Positions 1 through 11,577 of a stretch of DNA of 64,000 nucleotides are shown here, piece after piece. The position numbers and the translations under genes are program-made. The notes beneath the pieces were generated by a model, which worked only from the letters and a program-made list of their open reading frames with translations, had not been told where the DNA came from and made no database searches. The stretch is from Canis aureus. Its lineage: Eukaryota; Chordata; Mammalia; Carnivora; Canidae. Positions within the stretch are counted from its first letter, which is position 1; each line of letters begins with the position of its first letter. The stretch lies in the NCBI RefSeq assembly GCF_053574225.1, contig NC_135622.1, forward strand, positions 28,374,052 through 28,438,051. The letters run 5' to 3'.

Positions 1-827
1 CCCCAACACAGAGATAGGGATATACTCAACTCCTATTTACCCAATACTCAACTACAATAATTATCAACATTATGCCAAATCTATATTCTAATTCTTTTTT
101 TTTCTAGAGTATTACAAAAATAACAGACATAACCATACCCTATGAAAATCTGCACAAAGATCACGTTAACAGATCACTCAGAAACACACTTCTAAGCATT
201 TTCAATCCTTTCCAGTTACCTCCCTTTCCAAAGCTTTGGTTATGAGATTGTACCTTTACTTCTCTACTTCTGGCCGTTTTGCATGCCACCTTCTAGAAAT
301 CTGAGGCACACATGTGAGGATGCCCAACTTCTTGCCCTCCCTGATTCACACATTTCCGTGTATAAACCATGAGGGGCTTCTGATGGCCCACATGCAGTTC
401 TCTGTGAGAGTGAAGACACAGAGAACGCCAGAAGGTTGCAGGCACCATCCATCCTCGCACTACTGATTTTACTCCCTGGGGTCAAATGTCCCTTCTTTTC
501 TGGAGCAGAAAGGAGAAGAAAGACTAGGGGGAGAACACAGAGAAATATGTTAGAAGGATCAGCAGCACCTAATATGTGGAATTTCTGTTGTTTTAAGTCA
601 GTCACTGGAATGGGAGTTTACTTTTCCCCAGAAGGAAAGTGAAGGAAAGCGGGGGAACAGAAAATGAGGACGATATATCCGCTAGCCTAGACTGGAGCCC
701 CACTCTGACATTCCCTTCTTGGCTCTCATCCTCTTCATCTCTAATGCAACTATTCCCAAACCGCTGCCCTGCTCACAAATGCTTGGGACCTCCTGCACTG
801 TACTGTACTTATAGAGTCACAGCTTAC
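1..827. other. TMEM87B intron 8 (partial)
   Basis: This is sequence after the exon 8 donor in gene direction. I see no coding match to the next TMEM87B exon and no recognisable repeat. Short open frames here are unsupported. Confidence 0.6.
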
Positions 828-1011
828 TTGATAGCCCAGTGCTGCTGATGTTTTGATATTCAGTATAAAAAACTGCTTTTTCCAGCATTCCCAGGAAAAT
901 AACAGCTGCAATCCAGAACTGAATTCTTAATATATCTTTCCAATAACAGGCAGACCACATCAGCCAGAGTACGCCATATAAAATATAAACGATACACATC
1001 ACCATGTAAAA
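828..1011 (-). CDS. TMEM87B: TMEM87B exon 8 (first two membrane segments)
   Basis: This is a 184-nt exon with acceptor CTACAG and donor GTAAGC (complement of 822-827). It opens FYMVMCIVYILYGVLWLMW, the first membrane span, then has ACYWKDILRIQF, a second hydrophobic stretch (AAVIFLGMLEKAVF) and an NIS sequon. It ends in phase 1. The next exon is not in the window. Confidence 0.95.
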
Positions 1012-2673
1012 CTGTAGGAAGAAGAGCAATTTTAAGTCAGTTAAGGCCTGTGATCATTTGAAAATGGACATTTCTTCTTTCAAGTATCTAATCTTTTACT
1101 TTGCTGTCACTCTGGAACCAGAAATAGTATGTCAAAGCATTAGCTACTAAAAGATACCCACCACTGAGCTCTTTAAATTGTTAAATTTTCCAATTAGGAT
1201 ATGAAGTTCATTTTTTTTAAAAAAAAGGAAAAAATGATGGGAGGTACTTACAATCATCAAAGGCCAATCTGATGCAGAAATATATCCATGAGGCCCAATC
1301 ATAGAAAGAGAAACTGGTAAGGATGGGGATAAAGAAATTGAAGAATTAGTCTTTTCTTATATTTTTAAATGTAAGCTCATTTTCCAGAAGGTTCCAAGAA
1401 CACAAATCAAGTTAACAAATGCTGTTTACCTAGCACACATAAGATATTATATAATTACCAGTCATTGGGCATGTAATCTCACCAAGATACCCTTACTTGT
1501 ATACATGCTGTTGTCAAAAGTGGGCCAAATCTGATCTTAAGCAGATAGCAGAGTAGTACTGGCCTTTGACTGGGTCCATGTTAAGTCACTGACCTCACTG
1601 AGGACTCTCTTCCTTAATGTAACTTGGGATAAATTACTGAATTCAAGCTCCCAGTCTGGGTTGTTGTCCGGGACAACAATAATAAACAGAGTACCAAATA
1701 CAGTATAAGACTTATAGGTCTCAGTAACTGCTCCAGTTACTAACTAGTGGGGCCTTAAAACTGCCTGCTGGCATTAGGTGAAAAGACACAATACCTGGGA
1801 AGGTAGGGGGGACCCACAAGTCTAGGTAGCAGAATGGCCTCAAGGTGTCTGGCTCTCTTATTTGGCTCTCTTATCTGGCCCATTATATCATCTCTGGGAA
1901 GAGGCCCTACTTCCCACTCTTTCAGAGCAGCCACTGTCACCAGATTCCCCTGTGGTACGCCAGTCCTGTGCCTCTTCTGAAGCAACGCCTATGTCACCTC
2001 AATACTTTCTGCCTACCCACTGGACTGGGCAACTCTCAAAGGCAAAGCTTGGCTTCACTTCTGTATCCCTAGTAGATGAATCAGAGCAGTTTGCAAATCC
2101 CTAGGCACCTCACACGCTGTTTGGCTACTATTGGTCCAGCAGACATTCACTCTGGAAAATGATAGCCAAAGCAATTCTAAGAGCTGTGAAAACATTTGTT
2201 CCCTTAAAAATTGCTTATTGTAAGCCCACTCTTGTACTGGGCACTAGGAACTATATAGCTTAATGAGACACAGAGGGCCTACCTTGGGGGTCATGGGGTG
2301 GGCAGGTTGCTCACAAACCCATAGAAGCCACAGTTGCCAGATAGGCTACTTCTACTCCCAAGCTACAGATGCTTTAAAATAAAAATTTTAAACCCCTGAT
2401 AATGGCCATTTTCATGAGACAGAATGTAATCTACTGCAAATACAATTAAAATGTTATCTACCTACTTCTATATTAGAAAATTTTTTTTAATCTGAAAGGA
2501 TAAAGAATTTTATATCTTGCTATAGTTTGAAATTTTAAAAATTTATCTTAATTTTAAATTTCCAATCTATTAAAAAACAAATTACAGTTAAGATAAGCAT
2601 AAAGTTTTAAGTCCCCCCCAGATACACAGATCACTTATTTTTGAGTAACAGAAATTCATTTTTGAATGAGGTA

Positions 2674-2704
<31 letters not shown>

Positions 2705-3914
2705 TTATTTATTTATGATAGTCACACAGAGAGAGAGAGAGAGGCAGAGACAAAGGCAGAGGGAGAAGCAGGCTCCATGCACCGGGAGCCCGACGTGGGA
2801 TTCGATCCCGGGTCTCCAGGATCGTGCCCTGGGCCAAAGGCAGGCGCTAAACCGCTGCGCCACTCAGGGATCCCTTGAATGAGGTATTTTAATAGAAATG
2901 TAGATTTGGATCAATGACAAAAATATAGAACACAGTAAAAGCAGACAACAAACATGCATGCAGTTAAATTATACCATTCAAATTCCATCTTGCATCTGTT
3001 TTTTCTGTTTTAATAGAAACGATAAAGATGTGAAACCCATCTCTCTGTGTTCTGGCTACAACATCCTGAAACAGGAAAAAAAAATTTTTTAATTTTAAAT
3101 TTTAAAAACTGCTATATAAGCTATAGTTAAACAATTGTTCACCACATTTTAAAACAACTTTTAGGGCACGCCTGGGTAGCTCAGCGATTGGGGGACTGCC
3201 TTCGGCTCAGGGCATGATCCAGTCAGAGGACTGAGTCCTGCCTTGGGCTCCCTGCGAGGAGCCTGGTTCTCTCTGTGCCAATATCTCTGCCTCTCTCTGT
3301 GTCTCTCATGAATAAATAAATAAAATCTTTAATAAAAAGAATAAAACAACTCTTAGTAACTAAATTGAGTTACTTTCCACTGTTTTAAAACAATGAAAAG
3401 GAATGGTAAGCAATGGAAGGATAGTAGACTATAGGATTTCTCCCATTCTTTTTTCTCCATGAGGACGTCCTCTCAGACCCAAAACAACAGAGGAGGAAAA
3501 AAGCTTTTTCTACTGTTCAATTTTTCCTCTTTCAATATTTCTAAAGAATCTCCCGGGATCCCTGAGTGGCACAGTGGTTTGGCGCCTGCCTTTGGCCCAG
3601 GGCGCGATCCTGGAGACCCGGGATCGAATCCCACATCGGGCTCCCGGCACATGGAGCCTGCTTCTCCCTCTGCCTGTGTCTCTGCCTCTCTCTCTCTCTC
3701 TCTCTGTGACTATCATAAATAAATAAAAATTTTAAAAAAAGATTAAAAAAAAATGTGGCAAGACAGATTTTGAAAAAAAAAGAATCTCCCTTAAATGTGA
3801 CCATTCTATGTTTTACTCAATATCACCATTCAAATATTTCTAATATTACTCTTCCCATATTTTATTTTATTTTTTATTTATTTATTTTTTTAAATTTTAC
3901 TTATTTATGATAGT

Positions 3915-3947
<33 letters not shown>

Positions 3948-6900
3948 AGAGACTCAGGCAGAGGGAGAAGCAGGCTCCATGCACTGGGAGCCCGATGTGG
4001 GATTCGATCCCGGGTCTCCAGGATCGCGCCCTGGGCCAAAGGCAGGCGCCAAACCGCTGCGCCACCCAGGGATCCCTCTTCCCATATTTTAAACTAATTA
4101 TCAAGCATTCAGTTGTTAAATGTGGGTATTTTAAAAAATTGAACTGGGGTAGTAAGAAGTCAGATAATATTGTTAGAAAGATTGTACAGTTTCAGGACAT
4201 AGGTTCAATTACTTAAACTCCTTAAGATCTATGTTACTAGCCATCCCGCTGGGAAATGAAATTGCCCACTGTAAATGCCTATGAATGCTGCAATGTTCCA
4301 CATAACTGCATTAAACTTTTCACCTTCATCCTTCCAGAATATTTCCTATTCCTTCTCTTTCATTTCCTACTCCTCTACCTGCAATAGAGTCCGTGCAGAG
4401 CAAAGAGTTTGTCCTGTGCAGAGTGGAATGCCTTCCTACTATGAAACTACTCTTTAAGATCATTGGAAAACTTAAGGAATGTGAAGAGTCACAGCAAAAA
4501 AGCAAACATTAAGCCCTCCTAAACCTGCCTTCAGTCCGTACACACAACCGCTTCAACCCTCTCCACCTCTTCATCTTCTGACTTTTAGGAATTCCTCCAA
4601 ATACCACCCTCCCCCGGTGCTACATTCATGGTTTCTATTTCTTTACATCCTTTTTTTTTTTTAAGATTTTATTTATTTATTCATGAGAGACACACAGAGA
4701 GAGGCAGACATAGGCAGAGAGAGAAGCAGGCTCCATACAGGGAGCCCAATGTGGGACTCGATTCTGGGACTCCGGGATCATGCCCTGGGCCGAAGGCGCT
4801 CAACCACTGGGCCACCCAGGCGTCCCTCTTTACATCCTTAATGATGATCCAGACCAGCCCATTGCTGTGCTAGGCATTTGAAAGAAAGGCTGCATAGAAG
4901 CTAACCTTAAATTACAACCTCAAAGGAATTTTTAAACAAAGTCAGAAATAAGTATACACAAAATTCATATAGACACACATAAAAAAAAAATACTATTTGA
5001 AATAATGCTTTTTTTCTTCCCTGCTTCTAATCACACTACTGTATACTGCTCTCCAAGTATCTATCACAAATTCTTTTCAGACTTACTGGAACTTGTATAC
5101 ATTTGATTCAAAGACAAATAAAATGACTTACCGTTGATCTTTCCTGGTTCGAAACATTTTTGGTATTTGTAACTGGTTCTTTATTCTGGAAAAAAAAATA
5201 CAATAATCCCATTTTATATTGCTGCATTTCTATGGGGAAACTGTTTTAACAATTAAGAAAAAAGTTCTTATGAAAAAGGTAAAGAACCAGAGAACCCACC
5301 TCTTTGTAGCCCAAACAAAATCCTGGTTTTGAAAAATTACTTTTTAAATCAGGATAGTAGTTACCTTTGATGGTGAAGGTATTAGGAACTAAAAGGAGGG
5401 TCTAGGTGCTAAAATATTCTGTACTTGATCTGTGTCTAAATTGACATGTTCAGGTTCTAAAAATCATCAAGCCATACACTTGCTATGCACACTTTATGTT
5501 TATTATACTTCAATACAAATTTTTTAAGTCCTTTTATTTTTACTGAAGACATATTTTCATTTCAGAATCTACAAACAAAAACATAAGTTACAATGACCTG
5601 TAGCCTCACAACCCATTGCTATTAACATTTCAGAAATCAAATCTTCCAAGCCAGGAGGGAGTAAGTGCATAAGGGAGGAGAGAGTGTTTAAGTAGGTTAG
5701 ATGCTTAAGCTGGCAGACCTTTAGTACTGGAAACCTTGACTAGCTGTTCTGATGAAATGATGGGGGGCAAAGGTCTCACTGGAGTAGATAGAAGAGAGAA
5801 TAACAGAGGAACTGACAGCAGACCAAGAAGGATAATGAAAAGTTCTTTTTCAAGGGTGTTGCTATAAAGGGTACAATAAAATAAACCATGGTGCTAGGAT
5901 CTTCCTTGTTAGGTACTACCACACCTAAACTAACACCTAAATTAAACTCCTAAAATTAACAAATTAAGTATTTTCTCTATCAAAATGTTGATAAAATAGA
6001 AGTTAATACTTGTATTCACTGGGAGTAAAGTTTTTTTTTTTTAAAGATTTATTTATTTATTCATGATAGACATAGAGAGAGAGAGAGAGAGAGAGAAGCA
6101 GAGACACAGGCAGAGGGAGAAGCAGGCTCCATGCCGGGAGCCCGACGCGGGACTCGATCCTGGGACTCCAGGATCACGCCCTGGGCCAAAGGCAGGCGCT
6201 AAACCGCTGAGCCACCCAGGGATCCCACTGGGAGTAAAGTTAATTCCTTTTTTACATGGCAAGACAGATACTCACATTCAGCGATGGAAACACCTGTAAG
6301 TCACTGTTGCAGTCTAAGTTTTCATATTTTGTTGTCCAACATTCAATATTCTTGAAATAATGGCCGCATAAGTCTTCATCAACACTAAGATCATGTTTTT
6401 GTGATAGCTCCTCCTACCCAAGGTAAAATTCTATGTTATAATTTATTTACACATTTCTTATTCAAGAAGATCAGTAAAACTTAGAACCTAAATAATATCA
6501 AAGATTTATTCAGTTTGGAGGGAAAACATGCAGAAAAAAATACTGAAAAGAAAAATGTTTTGGATATAATTTTAAGTATAACGAGGTAATAAAACAAATG
6601 TTAAGCCATTCCAAGGTGCTCAGATACAGTAACACATAATACAAGGATAGTCTTACAGGACAGGACGAAAAGTGACTAAGGTGTTACTACAGGAATTGGT
6701 TCACTGAGAAATAAAGAAATACTCTGTCCTGAGGCTACTTTCATTTTATCCCACGTATAAAAGATTTTACAGAGAAACAAAAGCAGCATTAACTACAAAG
6801 AAAGTTAAACCAAGGATGGATGAATAAAAGCAGGCTCCCAATGGCCTGGCTTCTAGCCATCAAGAAAAGGTTGAGTTGGCTTCTACTGGCCAAATAGTAG

Positions 6901-9900
6901 ACAATGTGAACAAAATAAGTAAAAAATACTAATTGATTATAACCCATGCAACAAAGCAAAAACCAGTAAGTCCATGCTAATGATTGCTCAGTTGACTGAT
7001 TGACAGGTAAGATAAGAGGAAAAGAAAGAGCTCATCCTGATGGCAAAATGTTAACAAAGCAGAAGAAAAAAATGGAATTAGAAAATCATCATTTAGCAAT
7101 CATCAAAGCAATAGGTGATTCATCAGGCAAGAATCAAAGGATATTAAAACAAGGACTGATGAAAAATCAGGATATTCATATACAAATATGAAAATATCTC
7201 TTCACAAATTATTGTTAACAACAAGGAGAAAAGCAGCAACTTTATAGTTACTTTATAGTGGAGAAACCTGGTAGAAACTTCCTTAACTAATTGATCTTAA
7301 AGTTAACACTTTATGTCCCCAAAATAGGACAAACCAGAACTCTTCGGTATGCCTGCCAAAAGCATAACCTGAATCTGAGCACGAGGAAGTATTAGAAATA
7401 CTGGAAACTGATTGGTATTTTATAATAAATGGCTTGTACACTTCAAATATGTCAATGTCAGGAAAGACCAAAAACAAAACAAAACAAAAGCTGCAGAAAT
7501 GCAGTGTGATCTTGGACTGGATCTTGTACCAGGAAAAGAACAACAATAAAAACAAACTGCTAAAAAGGATGTTTTGGGGACACTGGCCAAACTTTAATAA
7601 GATCCGTTTATTAGTTAATAGTTTTGTATCATTGTTAAAATTTCTAAATTTTATCACTGTACTGTGTAATCTAAGTATCTTTGCTCTTAGGAAATACACA
7701 CCAAAGTATTTAGTGTGAAGGGGTAAAATATTTGGGGATAGAGTCACAAAAGCAGTATTTGAGGAAAATGGCACCTTTCATCCCAAATGGAAAGAAAATG
7801 CAGATAAAGTATGGAAACCCACGTGTCATTCAAGCTAGGAGCCCACAGGAAATGGCCGGGAGCAACCATGTGGAGAATGGTCAAGTGAAGCACCTTTCCA
7901 AGGAACGTGTGAGCCCAATGGACATGCCAGGGGTAGGAGAAAGCCTACCCTGGCCTCTTTCCTCATCTCACATGCTCCCCCTCCTTTCCCTGGGGGCCTC
8001 CTTTCCTTTCACCTCTCGGAATCTGCTTCTACTCACTAAAGCTGCTTGGCCTCCCTAAAGTCTAGATACCCTATAACCAACTTTTGACTGAAGTAAACCC
8101 TTTATATTTCTTCCTTAAACTATGTTGATTTTTGTTTGTATGTGACCTACAACCCCTTTATTGATTCATATATGTCTGATTTAAATATTTACTAATATTT
8201 TTCGTAAGATGAAAGAAAACTAAAAGATGTTTCCTTTTCAGAAAGCATATACTTTGATATAGTAAAAGCATTTCTTGCCTAAGTCCCAAATTAATCTGTT
8301 TTAAAACTTTTTAAACTTTTAAAACTACAATCTATATTTCTGGCCTCCTCACTTGATGAGCTAATAAATCTTTATACTCATAATTTTTCCTTCAAAGCTT
8401 TATATACATTAAAAATTTGCATTTTACTTACCTCCAGCTTAGAATATTCATTTTGACAGGTATGATACTTCAAATGCCACTCTATGGTAAACTTCACAGG
8501 CCCAGAACAACTGAACGACTTAACTGTTTAGATAAAGAAAGTCTCATTTATTTTTTTATTTTTTAAATTTTTAAAAAAGATTTTATTTATTTATTCATAA
8601 CAGACAGAGAGAGGCAGAGACACAGGCAGAGGGAGAGAAGCAGGCTCCATGCAGGAAGCCCGACCGATGCAGGACTCAATCCCAGGTCTCCAGGATCACA
8701 CCTCGGGCCGAAGGCAGCGCCAAACTGCTGGGCCCCCGGGGCTGCCCAGAAAGTCTCATTTTATAGTAATCACATATATATACTCCAATATAAGCTTAAG
8801 GTTTCGAGAATGCAATTTAAAATAGGCTACTTTAATGAAACATTGAGTAGATTATCTAATTTCTCCCAAAACTCACTGCAAAATGAGGTAAATTCATTAT
8901 TATAGTTAACTAAAAGTTGCTTAATACACTCATTTAATTTCTATGTTAAACCTAGAGTTAAAATCAACTGAATAACCGAATATGCTGCCACTGCTTACTG
9001 TAAAGTCACTCTACACTGTTCTCTTCACTGACTTATTCATTCAAAAAGTACTGAGTGAGCATTTCTTATGTGTCAGAGACATAATGATAAACTAAAACAA
9101 TCCCTGTCCTTGATATAAGAAGTACTGGGGAGGAGAGGGTTAATAATTAAATAGGCACCTTTGCTAGAATAAAGGCCTGAGAACAGGGGGTCAAGGGAGC
9201 CCTGGGCAGGGTACCTAACATGGTCCAGGAGACCATGAGGAAGGGTACCAACAGGCTTACTGGAGAAGGAGACTAACATGAAGAGCAGAATTTGCTAGGT
9301 GAAGAGGACAGTGGAGCAGTATATGCAAATGTGCATGCCAAGTTAAGTGAAAGCAGGCATGCGTATGAGCACCTGAAAATGGTCTGCTATGGTCAGAACA
9401 AACATTTGGGGAAAGGAGAAGAGCTGAAGCTGGAGAAGAGCCCTGGGGAAAAGTCACAGAGCGTAATATACTCAGCTAAGGAGTTTTCCTTTATTTTGAA
9501 TATTACAAAACACTGCCATATATTTCAGGTAGGAGGGTAACATGATCAGACAGACTGAAAAGGATTAAGTTTAGAATTAGAAAAAGCTCTTTTGGGAGTG
9601 TCATCACAACATGGCGGCTGGCTTCCCCCAGAGTAGGTCATCAGAGAGAGAGAAAGACAGCGAGCAAGCATGCACAGAGAAGAAGCCACAGTATCTTTTA
9701 CGTTCCAGTTTTGGAAGTGATATGCCATTAGTTCTGCTATATTCTCTTGGTCAGACCAACCTTGATATAATATGGTAGGGGACTATATAAAGTCATGAAG
9801 ACCAGGAGGCAGGGATCACTGTGAGCTATCTCAAAGACTGGTAACCAGAGGGAATCCAAACTGAGCACTGAGACTGAAGTTCAAGAGTTTAAGACTGGTA

Positions 9901-11526
9901 GACTTTCTGGGGCAGAATACCCAAGAGTTGGGAGCTACACAGAGAAAAAGTTAACAAAATCTGGACAGGGATGCCATTGAGCCTGCCCTGCATAGCAGAC
10001 AGTGCCTGCATATAAAGAAGCCCAATGATTCTCAGAGTTCACATAGGGCTGGGAACTAGTTGAGTTTCAGCTAGACAAAATGGAAATGCCTCATTAAATA
10101 TACCGTGCATTCAGGAGAAATGTAGCAGGGTCAGACCTTAAAAGTGGTGCTAAGTTAGCCCTCAGTAAAGGCTACTCCAGATCCTCCCTAAAATAAATTA
10201 AACATAAAATTGGAAAGGATCAAACTGACCTAAAAGAAACTTAACTATCTGCCAGAACAAGGTTGTTAAAGGAATACAACATTTGAGCACTTAAGAATGT
10301 ACGTAACATTCATGATATTCATCATCCAAACAAAAACACTAGCTATTAAAAGCAGAAAAAACTGAGTCATAATCATGATAGATTAGTCATTATGAAGAGG
10401 TAGAAATGACAAAGATGATTAGCAGAGAATATTAAAACAGCTGCTATAAATATTTTCCATATGCTCAAAGATGTAAAGGAAAAAATGAAAATACTGAGGG
10501 AAAGAAGAGATTTTAAAAAAGGAACCAAACTTCTAGAGATTAAAAAAATACAATATCCAAGTAAAAACTTTGAGTAGATTATCTAATTTCTCCCAAAACT
10601 CACTGCAAAATGAGGTAAATTCATTATTATAGTTAACTAAAAGTTGCTTAATACACTCATTTAATTTCTATGCTACTGTATGAGATTAATAGCAGATTAA
10701 ATACTGGAAAAGATCACTGAACTTGAAGACAAAGCAATAGAAAGATCCAAAATGTAGCGCAAAAAGAGACTGGAAAAATTTAACAAAGTCTCAGTGACCT
10801 GTGAGACAATTATCAAGCAGTCTAATATAGGTGCAAATGGAGTCCCAGAAAGGCAGGACAGAGCTGGTAACAGTGTCTAAATCCATGATTGGGACACCTG
10901 GGTGGCTCATCAGTTAGCGCCTGCCTGTGGCTCAGGGTGTGATCCTGGGGTCCTGGGATCGAGTCTCACAGTGGGCTCTCTGTGAGGAGCCTGCTTCTCC
11001 CTCTGCCTGTGTCTCTGCCTCTCTCCATGTGTCTCTTATGAATAAGTAAATAAAATAAAATCTTTAAAAAAAATCCATGATCAATGTAAGAGATGAGATT
11101 TCTTTCAGTGTAGATATACAGTTGTTCATTTATTGAAAAGATCAGGATCACTTATTGAAAAGACTATCTTCTCTCTAAAGAATTACTTTGGCACCTTTAT
11201 TGATAATCAATTGACCTTATTATGTAGGTGTCTTTCTGGGCTCTCTGATTTGTCTCATTATTCTGTATGTCTACTCTTATATGGTACCACAGTTAGGATT
11301 ATTGTACCTTTATGTAAGTTTTAAAATCATATAGTAAAAGTCTTTCAACTTCGTTCTTTTTAAAAATTGCTTTGTGTATTCTAGGTTCTTTGTATTTGCT
11401 ATAAATTTTAGAAATAGCCAATTTCTACATTAAAGTCAGCTTGGATTTTGATTGAAGTTAATTGAATTTATAGACCAATCTGGGGAAAACTGACAGTATA
11501 GTGTTAGTTACAGATTTAAAAATATA

Positions 11527-11577
<51 letters not shown>

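Noticed and set aside
7283..7774. 163-codon minus-strand frame
   Set aside because: It lies in A/T-rich old L1-like sequence in a TMEM87B intron, with low-complexity Phe/Leu/Ser composition and no family motif.
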